Shown here: one piece after another, positions 36,843-46,945 of the stretch
How positions within the stretch are numbered: position 1 is the stretch's first letter
Layout: each line of letters starts with the position of its first letter
Assembly: GCF_001653235.2 (NCBI RefSeq)
Contig: NC_035795.1
Location: forward strand, 868,001-932,000
DNA: 64,000 nt
Origin: Pochonia chlamydosporia 170
Lineage: Eukaryota > Ascomycota > Sordariomycetes > Hypocreales > Clavicipitaceae
Direction: 5' to 3'
Program-made: the position numbers and the translations under genes
The notes under the pieces: generated by a model
What the model was told of the DNA's origin: nothing
Databases searched by the model: none
The model's input: the letters and a program-made list of their open reading frames with translations, nothing else

Positions 36843-37433
36843 ATGACAACACCATCACCATCTCCTTCAACCACAATCTCACCATCACCACCCTGCCACT
36901 TCCTCAACCTCCCCATCGAACTCCGCCTCCAAATATACACCCTCCTCCTCCTCCTCCCCCCATACTCCAAACACACAATCCACCCTACTCCCATCCACGC
37001 CTCCATCCTCCGCACCTCTCGCCAAATCCACGCCGAAGCCTCCCCGCTGCTCTACGCCAAAAACACCTTCCTCGCACATCCCTCCCTCCTAACGTCCTTT
37101 CCCCGCCTACGCGAACACTACCTCCCCGTCAAGGAGGAGCTGGCTATATCCAGAATCCGCCGCTTCCACCTGCTGATCCGGCTGGATTGCGATCTGGCGT
37201 ATTCGAGGGACGCGGCGGCCCGGGCCTTCTCCCGGCTGGACGAGGTGGTTGTTGATGTTGCGCAGGCGGTGTTTCTGGGGGTTGGGTATGAGAATCTGCG
37301 TGTGTTGGAGGGCGTGAGGGGCGTGAAGAGGGTGGTTATAAGGGGGAGTACGACGGGGTTTGAGGGCTATGTGGAGTGGTTGACGGGTGTGATGGAGGGG
37401 GATGGCGATGTTGGGGAGTATGTTGATGTGTGA
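36843..37433 (+). CDS. F-box-like protein of the fungal LPxELRxxIY family
   Basis: A single exon of 196 residues; the start ATG has a good context (CCACCATGAC). After a Ser/Pro/Thr-rich N-terminus, the motif FLNLPIELRLQIYTLLLLL (about 20-38) is the signature of the large fungal F-box-like family. It is followed by the usual ILRTSRQIHAEASPLLYAKNTF block (about 56-77). The rest resembles the typical variable C-terminal part. Such proteins are thought to act as substrate adaptors or scaffolds; no target can be given. The first 100 codons are very C-rich and the last 60 very G-rich, an unusual compositional switch inside one gene. Confidence 0.75.
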   Translation: MTTPSPSPSTTISPSPPCHFLNLPIELRLQIYTLLLLLPPYSKHTIHPTPIHASILRTSRQIHAEASPLLYAKNTFLAHPSLLTSFPRLREHYLPVKEELAISRIRRFHLLIRLDCDLAYSRDAAARAFSRLDEVVVDVAQAVFLGVGYENLRVLEGVRGVKRVVIRGSTTGFEGYVEWLTGVMEGDGDVGEYVDV

Positions 37434-37490
37434 GGGACGTTTTTGGGGTTAAGTGGTAGGGCGATTTGGATGGGAGGTGAGGCTGTGAGC

Positions 37491-37739
37491 CTATGGTTGA
37501 TATGTAGGTGAAGGCGTAGGTGTAGATGAAGCTTTTGCTTGCATCTCTTCACTACGGCCCTTGGACGTGGCCGCAATGGCTACAACGATGACAATGACGA
37601 CCACGAGCGCTGCTAGGGCAACCCTTACCCACGGTTTTCCCCATGCCCTCTTCAAAACCGGGGTGCGATGGTATAGAATTGCAGGTTTGTCCATTTCCGA
37701 TTCAGATGACGCGGCGGCGGGTGATGTATAGTCTGACAT
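37491..37739 (-). CDS. Single-pass membrane microprotein (82 aa)
   Basis: 82 residues. The N-terminal half is Ser/Ala-rich and then basic (about 1-38, ending in RAWGKPWVR). One strongly hydrophobic helix follows (about 39-58, all V, I, A and L), then a short basic turn (SKGRSEE) and a Ser/Thr/Pro tail. By the positive-inside rule its orientation is ambiguous. It has the same layout as the 83-residue protein at 45065-45316. It overlaps nothing and is convergent with the F-box-like gene, 57 bp away. I recognise no family. Confidence 0.6.
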   Translation of the reverse strand: MSDYTSPAAASSESEMDKPAILYHRTPVLKRAWGKPWVRVALAALVVVIVIVVAIAATSKGRSEEMQAKASSTPTPSPTYQP

Positions 37740-38403
37740 TTTGGGTATGATGGATGAGAATTGCAGGATTCAATGCTCTGAACAAGTCACGGATGGGGGT
37801 TTTATGTCTATTCCGCATGGCAAGCGTCGTCTTTGTATGGTGACTATGAAACAGGGTGGTGACGCATACAATCAAGGTTACGATGATGAGTGTTTCAACT
37901 TTTTTGGTGTTTTGTTTTGTCCTTTGACATGGAAGGACACATCGGGAAAGGTTTTGAAACTTGGTATATTCTGGGATTGGAGTTGGTCAAAGGGATGGGA
38001 TGGTGACACGAGATTGGGATCGAGTGCAGACGATGAACTAGCTTACATGCTATGATATTGATACAATCTAATCAGACATAAAAGACATAAACCTGGTGCG
38101 AGGAATGAGCGTGAGAGAAGTATGTGACCGGTATATGGAAAGAGATGGTGAGAAACATCGAGTTGATATCTTATCAGGTGCAGCATCTAACCAACTAACT
38201 CCTTAGGATGACCACAAATTTGCTCTAATATATACCCGACAAATAGAAATGAGTCTATTATTGCGAAGAATACAATCTCTTGCATTAAAAGTGTGTTGAC
38301 CATTCACACCAACAAACCGCCCCTAGCATATACCGTAGATCCCATCTTGGCCAATACGGCCAAGCACCACAACTCTCATCTCAAGATCATGAACCTGGAG
38401 TTC
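37740..38403. other. Intergenic region
   Basis: No supported gene. A 104-codon plus-strand frame starting at 37741 has no recognisable feature and is probably promoter sequence of the minus-strand microprotein gene. Confidence 0.45.
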
Positions 38404-38679
38404 CTACAACTTTGAAATAGAATCTCTCTTGGGATGCACCCAGACAAAGTTACCCTCCTCCACAATATCGCGCAACGCAACGAAAGACGAATCATCAATC
38501 GCTCGAAGGAACTCAAACTCTTCAAAACCTGTGTCTCCAACTTTCAACGACAACGTGAAGATGTCTTTCAAATCTGTCTTGTGCTCTTCCTTCCATCTTT
38601 TGGAAATTCTTTTGATCTGAGCATCGCGGTCTACTTCGGAATTGCAGTGACATGTGAGTTTTTCGAGGCGGTCGCCCAT
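38404..38679 (-). CDS. Small W/F-core family protein 1 (91 aa)
   Basis: 91 residues. No ATG occurs between the putative TATA box (38981) and this ATG, so the start is well supported, with a leader of about 300 nt. It belongs to a local paralogous family: residues 25-44 (ISKRWKEEHKTDLKDIFTLS) align without gaps with the proteins at 39912, 41320 and 43834, sharing W29, L37 and F41. After the core come an aromatic pair (FEEFEF) and a helix ending in L-R-D-I-V. It has a CHC near the N-terminus. There is no signal peptide or membrane segment, so a soluble cytosolic protein is likely. Function unknown. Confidence 0.6.
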   Translation of the reverse strand: MGDRLEKLTCHCNSEVDRDAQIKRISKRWKEEHKTDLKDIFTLSLKVGDTGFEEFEFLRAIDDSSFVALRDIVEEGNFVWVHPKRDSISKL

Positions 38680-39911
38680 TGTGTGTTGTGTACGCGGATA
38701 GACCGATACAATGCTTTTCGTTGTTTCGTGGGGGATGACCGTCTTTTAGCAGACTCGGAGGGTAATTGAGTTGGATAAAGACTGCCGAAGATGTCTCTAG
38801 CTGTGGCGTTGGAGAGGGGTGAGATTGTAAGTTGCTTTTGCAGTCGTTAGGACGGGATTGAATGGCCCTTTTGGTGTAACTGTAGCAAGAAGACCTACGG
38901 GAAAGTTTTAAGGAATTTAGATTCTTGTGATGCTCTGCCGTTGCTATGGTAAAAGCTGGTGCCTATGCCGTGGCAGAGGCTTTATACTCGAGGCACATCC
39001 TTGTGAAGATGGTGATGTGCAGTGAAAACCGCCTGGGGAGGAACTCGCAAACAACCTCCCAATACGGATACTTGAGAACAATTGGCTTCTAGTGCTAGAT
39101 ATAAGCTGGGGGTTTTCGGCAAAAATTCACGCATAGCACTGTCGGAGTACAGTGTACAAGATGTCTTATTTTAGCTGGTTGTAGGAAAGATGAGTGAAAG
39201 CTTTCAGATATGCTCCCAAGCGATCAATAGAGAAACAGGCCACGTAGAAAGCCCATTAAAGAAGACGGTCTAAGTCCTGTTCATCACGATTTGTCGTTTC
39301 CCAAGGCGCTATAGAGAAAATGAAACATGGTTAAATCCAGAGTAAATGTCACGATCTAATTCTCATGCACCCACAACAAGCGCATATATACGATACCACG
39401 CATATAAACTCATCTTTGACAAGAAAATAGACAAGACGAGGAACTGATTTGCTAACTCCCGTCACCATTGTCGAGGTAATGACCGGTACGCCCCGAGTTA
39501 TCTACTTGCTTGTTGTATGCGGACTAAGAACTCCCAGACAGCTTGGGGCTATGGCTAGACTTGACGACATGAAATACACACAACTGTAACTTGGGCACTG
39601 TAAGTGGATACTTTTGCTGCCAAAAAGGTGGAATGTGAGATTACATCGACATGGCGCGTGGTTCGATATACAAATGGTAATGGTGTGTTGAGACCAAATT
39701 GGAGGGTCGCGTTGACATAGATGAATTGTGGACCACGTAGAACGAGAGTATATTTTCTATATTAAAAGAGTGACGTACATCTTGATTATAAGATGAGTTT
39801 TGTATTAAAGAAGGACTATTTAAGAGGGTATATGCCTCTATACAACCCGCTAATCCGCCGCCCGGATTCTCCTCATCAAAACGCAGGTATTCACCCGCCG
39901 AATAGACCTGA
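38680..39911. other. Promoter and leader of family gene 1, and 3' flank of family gene 2
   Basis: No gene recognised. The part at about 39575-39800 matches DNA at about 41015-41185, marking the edge of the tandem duplication. Confidence 0.55.
38981..38986 (-). promoter_or_regulatory. Putative TATA box of family gene 1
   Basis: TATAAA on the minus strand inside GAGTATAAAGCC, about 300 bp upstream of the ATG at 38679. The same TATA-AAGCC context is found upstream of family genes 2 and 3. Confidence 0.5.
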
Positions 39912-40274
39912 TCATCCTGACATAAGAAACTGGATCTCGTGTGGTAAGAGGCTACGCGTAAGTTTATATACAGGCGCCCATGAGGGCCGAGATTCTTTGG
40001 TCCGTAGAATACGAGTCAGCCGATTGAATTGCGCCTCCGACACATTCTCAGTTATGCTCTCCTCATTTTGAAGCTCAAAAACATAATTGTACTCGTTTCT
40101 GTCGTTTAGCGTAGGGTCCTTGAACTTTAAGCGGAAAATGCTGTCGAAATTGGTCATATTCGTCGCTTTCCATTTCTCTCTAATGGATTCTAACCAGCTC
40201 TTCTCATCGTCCGGGTTACACGAAAAAACCACCAGCCCGTACTTCGTTTTGTAGGGAAAAGTTATAGAGGCCAT
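39912..40274 (-). CDS. Small W/F-core family protein 2 (120 aa)
   Basis: 120 residues if started at MASITF, the ATG equivalent to the MATFFT start of family protein 3. The frame is open for another 111 codons upstream to an ATG at 40607, only about 40 bp from the TATA box, so a longer product cannot be ruled out. The core IREKWKATNMTNFDSIFRLK (31-50) has W35, F43 and F47. Next come KFKDP, an aromatic stretch (EYNYVFEL), and a helix with F-N-R-L-T-R-I-L. KFKDP is shared with family protein 4. A short strand with VVFSCN precedes the core. Soluble, no known domain. Confidence 0.6.
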   Translation of the reverse strand: MASITFPYKTKYGLVVFSCNPDDEKSWLESIREKWKATNMTNFDSIFRLKFKDPTLNDRNEYNYVFELQNEESITENVSEAQFNRLTRILRTKESRPSWAPVYKLTRSLLPHEIQFLMSG

Positions 40275-40619
40275 TATTCGTTGTAGCTGAGAATAGCAGC
40301 GAGTACCGCTGATTATGTTCTTGTCGTGATCGTAGGTTGTAATAGTGATGAGTTGTTCCTGTAAGAGGCCACCCGGCAGCGACTCCAGAAGACGGCGATG
40401 TACAGGCTTTGCAAAATAAACGAAATTTGTCTTTGTGGGCTTTTGAGATGCCAAGGGCTGGCGAGGTTCTCTTGCCAGTTTGTGTGCTTGTCTGGAGGTG
40501 GGTTCAAAAAACAGAAAACATAAACAGATCTGGACAAGATTGTTCGCTCTGTTGACGGAATGGCTTGGAAGATATGCGCGATTGTAGTGATATGAGGTAT
40601 GTTGCATGGCTACGATTCT

Positions 40620-41190
40620 CGATACTACGGGGAGAGGTGAGGGCTTTATATACTTGAAGGTTCATGCTGATGACGACTGTACTACAAAACGCAGTCTCTG
40701 AGCAAGACTCCGAAGTTGGAGTACAATAAGTGACGAGACAGTGTTCATCGCGTGGTGTCACTTTTTGGAGGCTACAACGCATGTTCCTCGCGAGGACAGG
40801 TGTTAAAGTAGAGGCACGTAGATGGTCTTGGAACCTTGTACTCTATTAAAAACATGCTTGTTCTATTCAAGTGCTGTGATGTGGTATGAACTCATGTTGC
40901 AGTAACCAAAACTTGAGCAAGATGATACAGATGAAGATGTGGCTGCTTCTTCGTTCCAATTTTAACGGCGAGGTCGTCAAAATAACTGTTGAATCTACAG
41001 TGGACTCAAACAACCTTCCACACAATTGTAACTTTGGTATTCTAAGTGGATAACTTTGCTAGCAAACAAGATGGTGTTACGGCTACCTTGAACAGCAACA
41101 TGTTCGATATAGTATGGTATGTTGAAACCAGGTTGGCGAGTTGCGAAATACGGCTCGGCCAAAGGATGAGTTTGCCATAAAAGAAAAACA
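40620..41190. repeat. Tandem duplication, copy 1 (promoter/flank)
   Basis: Shared with the second copy, in the same order: GAGGGCTTTATATA, ATGACGACTGT, GAACTCATGTTGCA...AAAACTTG and CGTTGAATCTACAGTG. The offset between copies is close to 1.39 kb, so the duplicated unit includes one small gene. Confidence 0.75.
40641..40652 (-). promoter_or_regulatory. Putative TATA box of family gene 2
   Basis: TATATAAAGCCC on the minus strand, identical to the element at 42033-42044 upstream of family gene 3. Confidence 0.55.
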
Positions 41191-41319
41191 TATCAATTTT
41201 ATTGTCTCCTAATCCTTCACCTAAATCCACCTCACGATACAAGTACGTGTTCACTGCCCGGCCGTTTCCTGTTTCGCAATCAAGAACGCATAATCCGATT
41301 CATGACCTCCCTCCCCTTC

Positions 41320-41691
41320 TCAATACACGATTTCGCTTAGACGGAGGCGCTGGGTTAGAATTTCACGCAACGACAGAAGCATCTCCAACCCCTTCCCTGG
41401 TCCAATTGCGCCCCTATTTTTAATGACATAATGCAACTGGGCAGTCAATTCCGGACTCGTCCCAGCGGGAATTGTCGTCGGCATTTCACCCCGGAGAAGT
41501 GGAAAAACGTAAAAATCATCCGTGAGCTTACTGCCGTTCTTTTTTTCCCATTCTTCTTCAACATGCTCCAGGATTAGGTCGTCGCCCGTACCACCGTACA
41601 AGATGCTCACCTTCCCGCACTCTTTGATACTCTGGCGTATAGCTAGACATTCGGCCTCTACGACCGATCGCGGAGTAAAAAACGTAGCCAT
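41320..41691 (-). CDS. Small W/F-core family protein 3 (123 aa)
   Basis: 123 residues from the ATG at 41691; the in-frame GTG further upstream is not a start. The core VEEEWEKKNGSKLTDDFYVF (44-63) has W48, L56 and F60. It is followed by an insert with Pro and Thr, a strand QLHYVIKN, a Gly-rich turn and a helix ending in L-R-E-I-L. It has an N-terminal extension of about 14 residues relative to its relatives. It is the tandem duplicate of the 39912 gene by its flanking DNA, yet the two proteins have diverged strongly, as if under relaxed or diversifying selection. No membrane or secretion signal. Confidence 0.6.
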   Translation of the reverse strand: MATFFTPRSVVEAECLAIRQSIKECGKVSILYGGTGDDLILEHVEEEWEKKNGSKLTDDFYVFPLLRGEMPTTIPAGTSPELTAQLHYVIKNRGAIGPGKGLEMLLSLREILTQRLRLSEIVY

Positions 41692-42009
41692 TGACTTCAC
41701 TCTTCTTGTGGTCGAATCCCGCGAAAGTAAAGTATTGTTTTCGTATCAAGATGTTCAGAAGTAGCCTTGAACAATTAGACACGTGCCGAAATTTCGGAGG
41801 GCGAAAATGCCGTCTTTGTAGCTTTGCGATGCCGAGCGAGGACGAGGCTACCGTTAGCCCTTCTATGCAAATTTTCGAGACGGAGAGATCAGAAAGAGAG
41901 CACTGAGGTGGTTTTGTCGGAAATTTTGTCTGTAGAATAGCAATAAGCTTGGGAAGAATTATCCGATGGTTTGACGGGTTTGTAGCGTATGGTCCAAGAT
42001 TCTTTGGTG

Positions 42010-42440
42010 CCACAGTAGAAAGGAAAGTTTGAGGGCTTTATATATCGAAGGTCCATTCTGATGACGACTGTGATTAAGAAACAGAGTGTCTGAAGAAGAT
42101 TCTGGAGTGGTAATACAATGAATGAGCAAGCAGTGTTCAACGTGTCACTCTAGGGGGGTTCGACGCCGCTTGTTCTTCACAGGTGCATGTGTTATGGCAA
42201 AGGCACATGGATGGTCTTGGGGCTTTCTGCTCTGTTTGGAACATATTCCCTACTGTCTAAGTACTGCGACATAGCCTGAACTCATGTTGCATTAAGCAAA
42301 ACTTGGGCAACCTGGCACAGATGACGCTGAGGCTGCGTAATGACGATGGCATGGTCAAAATAGCCGTTGAATCTACAGTGAACTGGGACAACTCACATTT
42401 CCGGCATAGAAACTGGAACAAGACAGCCATAAATCCACTT
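42010..42440. repeat. Tandem duplication, copy 2 (promoter/flank)
   Basis: Partner of 40620-41190. Identity is high in blocks (TATA region, GATGACGACTGT, GAACTCATGTTGCA, CGTTGAATCTACAGTG) separated by diverged spacers. Confidence 0.75.
42033..42044 (-). promoter_or_regulatory. Putative TATA box of family gene 3
   Basis: TATATAAAGCCC on the minus strand, about 345 bp upstream of the ATG at 41691. Confidence 0.55.
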
Positions 42441-42826
42441 GGGTACATGGAGAAATGCTATTCATAGCCACCACCACCGCCTGTTCCGCGATGGGCTTCT
42501 TTGTTCACACACTTTATCTCGCCAGTTCACTTGCATGACCCAGTGTTCTCACAGCTATAAGTATGGAGCGGTTCCAAGTCAGAAAGTTAAACGCGCAGAA
42601 CCAAAAATTACCACAAACTTTCTTGTACTCAATACAACTTCTCACATCCCTGCACGACGACTCAGCCCGCATTTGGTGGACTATTTAAGGCATGCCTTTA
42701 TCCAAGTGCTGCCACAGAGGACATTGCTGACAAAAAACGTAGGCTATTACGACCAACATACGCGATTCCAACTCACGAATCCCCAAGCTACCCTTTATCT
42801 TGTCATACGGACACTCTCATTGCATA

Positions 42827-43144
42827 ATGCCGGGTTTTGATGTCATCACAGTGACTAGTTGGCATTCGGACAACATCCCAAATATTGTGAACAGGGTGGA
42901 AGCGCATTTGAAGGAGAATGGGAACTCTAGTGTTTACAAACCTCGCGAGATAACGGAAAAGAAGGCGGAATGGGCACGTCAGCCTTCAGTCACAGATACG
43001 CAACGTGATGCTGCGTATTCTAAACTGAACACGTTCCTCATTACGGAAGGCCTCCAGGTGGGGGAAAATGGTGGCCTTTATAAGGATATAATGTTGGAAA
43101 TGAAACTTGGCCACCGAGAATGGGTAGACGTCACACCTCGTTGA
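42827..43144 (+). CDS. Small hypothetical protein (105 aa)
   Basis: 105 residues on the plus strand, starting MPGFDVITVTSW. It is polar and charged, with a predicted strand at the start and a helix around 17-36. It lies inside the small-protein array, in the opposite direction, and has a comparable distance (about 270 bp) from a possible TATA box to its ATG. The W-x(7)-L/F-x(3)-F core of its neighbours is not present in the expected place, so I do not assign it to that family. No known domain. A real gene is plausible but rests mainly on the open frame and context. Confidence 0.4.
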   Translation: MPGFDVITVTSWHSDNIPNIVNRVEAHLKENGNSSVYKPREITEKKAEWARQPSVTDTQRDAAYSKLNTFLITEGLQVGENGGLYKDIMLEMKLGHREWVDVTPR

Positions 43145-43833
43145 CGTCTTACGTGGAACGACGGCACGAGTATCTCAGCTGCACGCCCATAGCTCTGAGC
43201 TTAACTTGAAGTCATGAGCAGAGCAGCCGAGAGAAGCGCGTTTCAAGACTGAAAGTATTCTCAAATATGGACACATTAGAGCCCTATGCTTCAAGTTTGT
43301 CTCGGAAGCTTCTACTCATCAGATAAGTTGACAATTGAACCTGTGTCGCCGTATCTTGAGTTTAACAGTGCATCACTATCGTTGATACCCACGAAGCCGA
43401 GTTTCCTGTGCATGGTCAAATTTATCAGTGCTGTCTTGAAATGTTTTGTTGCGCATGTAAGTTAGATGGCGTAATGGGTCACCCTCAAAGCATCACGGGC
43501 TAATTTTCCGGCAAAGGTGTAGTTAAACGTGTCATTGATTTAACTATGTAAGTATACAGAACGAATACGTTTGTGTTCTCTCATTCGTCGTCAATATTTC
43601 CCAAAATTGCCATCAGATTGCAAAATTTGCATACACCAGCAGCCATTAAGAAATAAAGAAATTTGACTGGACGAAGAATTCAAATTCCGTTCTTTGTCAG
43701 GACGACTTGACCAACCACCGCTACAATCACCGAATCGTCTCCTATTGTAGTAAAGTTCGCGACGTAATGTAGAATGCAAGCAGCCACGTCTTCCTCAGCC
43801 ATCCCCAATTGATCAAAAGTACCCATTTCCTCA
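43145..43833. other. Intergenic region
   Basis: AT-rich; no gene that I can support. A 62-codon minus-strand frame at 43591-43779 has no further evidence. Confidence 0.45.
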
Positions 43834-44136
43834 TCACGTCAAGGGGGTGACTGTTCCTGATGTCATCCGGCTAGATACGACGCCCAGTCGTTTAAGGACT
43901 TTTTGGAGTCTCTGAAAGTCTTTTTCCCTATCCTGTTTACGCTTTCTCACAAATTCATAAGTGAATTGGGGTACCTCATCCAAGTCGCCTGGATCTTTGA
44001 AGGTGAAGAACTTGTCTAAATCACAGCCTGCCGAGATTTTCCATTCTTTCTCTATCAACTGATGCAAAGTGATGGTAATCTGGCCCGTAGAGCCAAAACA
44101 CCATACTTCATCGGGTTCGCTAACAGGTTTGGTCAT
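43834..44136 (-). CDS. Small W/F-core family protein 4 (100 aa)
   Basis: 100 residues from the ATG at 44136; the frame continues upstream only to a TTG. The core IEKEWKISAGCDLDKFFTFK (28-47) has W32, L40 and F44. Next come FKDPGDL, which matches FKDP in family protein 2, an aromatic pair (QFTYEF) and a basic helix with F-Q-R-L-Q-K-V-L. The N-terminal strand has VWCFG. The C-terminus is Ser/Thr-rich. It is about 2 kb from family gene 3 and does not show the same TATA context at the same distance, so it may be the oldest copy. Soluble, function unknown. Confidence 0.6.
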   Translation of the reverse strand: MTKPVSEPDEVWCFGSTGQITITLHQLIEKEWKISAGCDLDKFFTFKDPGDLDEVPQFTYEFVRKRKQDREKDFQRLQKVLKRLGVVSSRMTSGTVTPLT

Positions 44137-45064
44137 TGTGAGTTGCAACTACTTGTGGAGGAACCAATCGTTTGCGGTGCCGTTATAGTATTGGATTGTT
44201 TCGTTGCATGGCTGATTCCGCAGCTGAATGCTTCGGATGGTTTCGAATATGCGGCCCTTGATATGTCCCAATGGGAAGCGAATAGTATTACTGAAATCTG
44301 TTAGCAACTTTTAGTATGAGTTCGAGCATTGATGGTCATGATGTACTAACCGGAATGTAATCCGCCGACAGACGATGAAAAGGGAAGTTTGTGAAAAAGA
44401 TTTCTCGTTGGAAAGAGAAGAAGAGCAAGATATTGGTAAGATGTATGTGGCGGAAGCCTTTTATGACGCGTATTCCAATGTCTGGCTTACACAATGGTGT
44501 GGGTGAGTCGAATCTGCGGGAGTCCGTGTTCACTGAAGAGCACTGGAATTCAAGGCTTATGGGCGACACAAGGACGTTGTTAGCCAGCTTTTTGAAGGGA
44601 TTTTGATGGCAATAGGAAGACTGTGAGACTGAACACCGTCGTTGGTGTAGGCACTTAGAGTGTGTAAGTCATGTTCATGAACAGCCTGGCGGCGGCATTA
44701 AATACTAATGTCAGTATAGACAAACGAAAGATGTACTTCTATTTCAAGCATTTTCAATGCTTCCATATACAGATCGCTTACACAGCGTGTTCAATATGAG
44801 TAACATTTGAAGAGGCAGCACAGTTTTAGACAATTCATGCCCACAACCTGACATCTTCCTCCATAGATCCGAGCGATGTTCCACAGTATTCCAAGGAATC
44901 ATACGTGTCAGAGTGTCTTTCTAAACTACAGATGTACAACTCTCCAGCTTTTCATTAAAATGTGGCCCCTACGTTCCGTTAGCAAGGTGAACACCCCCAA
45001 CCCTACCACCAACACCACACCAACAGGCTGTAACCTACCGCCACCGAAAGTTCCCCAAGTGTTT
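44137..45064. other. Intergenic region
   Basis: No supported gene. A TATTTAA element at about 44697-44704 (minus strand) could serve family gene 4. Confidence 0.45.
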
Positions 45065-45316
45065 TTACATTCTGATACGCATCACTGTATCGTTAGACGA
45101 GCCAGCCGGAGGAGTCGCTGTTGCCGTCGCTGTTGCTTTTGATGGCTTGGGCTTGAAAAGGCCGACTCCCCCAAAAGTGGCCAGCATCACAGCGATGAGC
45201 AAGACAATCGAGAGGGCTAGCCAAATATTGATGACATTTTTTCTTGAAATGGAGCACTGCATTGTTTCGGATGATTTGGCAGAAGTTACAGAACTTGAAG
45301 ATGCATCTTCGGGCAT
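45065..45316 (-). CDS. Single-pass membrane microprotein (83 aa)
   Basis: 83 residues from MPEDASSSSV; the frame is open further upstream to an ATG at 45430, which would add a Leu/Ser-rich stretch. Layout: a Ser/Thr-rich N-terminus of about 25 residues, a short basic segment (ISRKN), a hydrophobic helix (about 32-53, rich in L, I, V, A and M), then K-P-K-P-S-K and an Ala-Thr repeat tail. The same order (Ser-rich start, basic segment, helix, basic turn, Thr/Pro tail) is found in the 82-residue protein at 37491-37739. Sequence identity outside composition is low, so common descent is only possible. Confidence 0.5.
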   Translation of the reverse strand: MPEDASSSSVTSAKSSETMQCSISRKNVINIWLALSIVLLIAVMLATFGGVGLFKPKPSKATATATATPPAGSSNDTVMRIRM

Positions 45317-46101
45317 TTTATGCTTCGGGTCAAGCACAAACGAGGACTCGACAAAGGCGTGTCGGATGCAGACAACAATGGTGTTTCTGAGACTTTTGTA
45401 AATGAGACTTAAGTACAAAGATGATAGCATTTTAGAAAGCACTTCGTATGTTCTTTATCCTTTCAATGAAATGCACTTAACCCGTTTTCCGCATTGTCTT
45501 CGTCAAACGTTTTGCAGCGCGGAATGTCATGGTGCTAGACTATGTTGCAAAGGAAGGGAATAGCAACATACCGATAGCACAAACGATCTTTGTAAAAAGG
45601 AGCTCAGTAATAGGAGATATTTTGGAGGAATTAAATGTGACTTGTCTTGCAATATGGTGTTTTGGGATCTAAGATTCACGATTGACATATATAGTAAAGA
45701 ACCAAAATAAGTTCCAAGAACAGGATCCCGATTCTTCTCATTCCTGTTCCCATCATGCGCCGTCTAGACGCTCCCATACATTCCAAACCAACCCTTCAAA
45801 CGAAAAGAAGAAACCAGCTTCCAAGGACGACAAAGCCACATTATAACCTAGCTTCTCCTCCACTCCCCAAGCACCAATGCAGCGACTTTTGACAGACGAC
45901 CACATAAACACAGCAAGATCGCCAAACGCAGAGATGGCTCTCAAGGTCTTTCAACCGAGTAGACCTAACCACACGCATTAGAAAGTTACAAAGACACTCA
46001 GAGGAGCAAATTCGGAAGCAGTTAAGTGTCCTGACGCACCCTAATAGGCCACGTGCATCAGCAAGGCATCAAGTCTGATGTGTCCCTGTGTGCGGTGTCC
46101 C
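45317..46101. other. Intergenic region
   Basis: Promoter side of the 45316 gene; no gene recognised. Confidence 0.45.
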
Positions 46102-46316
46102 TTATGCTCTGAATATCTTTATGGTACGTACTAACAGATAGAGGAAAAAGATGATGAAGCCAACGGCGAAAAAGGGGGCAAAATCACTCGCACACATTAT
46201 GTTGAAAGTAAGGTTTGGGTTGAAATTGCGCAGGTCCTCACTGCTGCCGAAGGACGATATTTATTTACCCATCACAAAGAGGACACTCACTAGAATAAAG
46301 GCATAGTGTGTAACAT
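46102..46316 (-). CDS. Possible single-pass membrane microprotein (55 aa)
   Basis: A tentative spliced model: exon 1 46316-46291, a 47-bp intron with donor GTGAGT and acceptor CAG, exon 2 46243-46102. The joined frame gives 55 residues with a polar start (SEDLRNFNPN), one very hydrophobic helix (AVGFIIFFLYLLV) and a short basic end (RTIKIFRA). Without the intron, an ATG at 46197 still gives a 31-residue membrane peptide. The size and layout resemble the next gene at 46946-47116. A longer multi-exon gene reaching to 46536 is also possible. Confidence 0.3.
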
Positions 46317-46945
46317 GCGGTAACACCTACAGGCATGAGGCGACAGCTTTGACAAAGATGCCACACCATGACTGAAACGCCTGCCCGATGCTCAACGGCT
46401 GATTACGACTTACAAGTCTGGAAGCCGGAAAGAGTGGCAATGATGCGATGAACACATTATACGTAATGGTTAAAAAGGCTTTAAAACATACCGAGATGCT
46501 AAATGCAAAGTACAAGCGAAGACGTAGAGCAGCCATCTACATATCAACCATGTCAACCGTTACTGAAACAACCGCTCGCCATCACAAGCAATAAGATCAC
46601 TCCATCACTGAGATTCACAGGGTATTTTGCCTTGCCCGGCAAACATTCAGAAGTCAACCGCCGCCAATTTCCATATTTCCAGTGCTACTACCCACCCCCA
46701 GAAACCTTGTAACCCAAACTGATCAACGAATCCAAACACAAATAATCGCATTCTACAGACGGCACCTGTGCCAATCTATCCTCCCCTCCATTGCAACCTT
46801 ACAGAAAGGCCTGATGACACAACTACATAACCTTGAAACACCGCCAAATCGTAGAGTAGATATGCCAAAACTTGTGGAAGACACGCAAAGCTATACTTAT
46901 CAGCAACGTGCAACCACAATAGATATAACTGCGAACATACCTGAT

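Larger units (their letters stand above)
40275..41319. other. Promoter and leader of family gene 2, duplicated flank
   Basis: No other gene recognised. The region 40620-41190 is the first copy of a diverged DNA duplication whose second copy is at about 42010-42440. Confidence 0.6.
41692..42826. other. Promoter region between family gene 3 and the 42827 gene
   Basis: Carries the second duplicated flank (about 42010-42440) and a possible plus-strand TATA (CTATAAGTA, about 42555). No further gene was recognised. Confidence 0.55.

Noticed and set aside
41558..42013. A 151-codon minus-strand frame overlapping the start of family gene 3
   Set aside because: It lies mostly in the putative leader and overlaps the better-supported gene in another frame. 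It may be an upstream ORF but has no similarity to the family.
46327..46536. A 69-codon minus-strand frame with a hydrophobic start
   Set aside because: Contains a good donor site after 15 codons but no acceptor joins it in frame to the downstream membrane exon, so no gene model could be supported.
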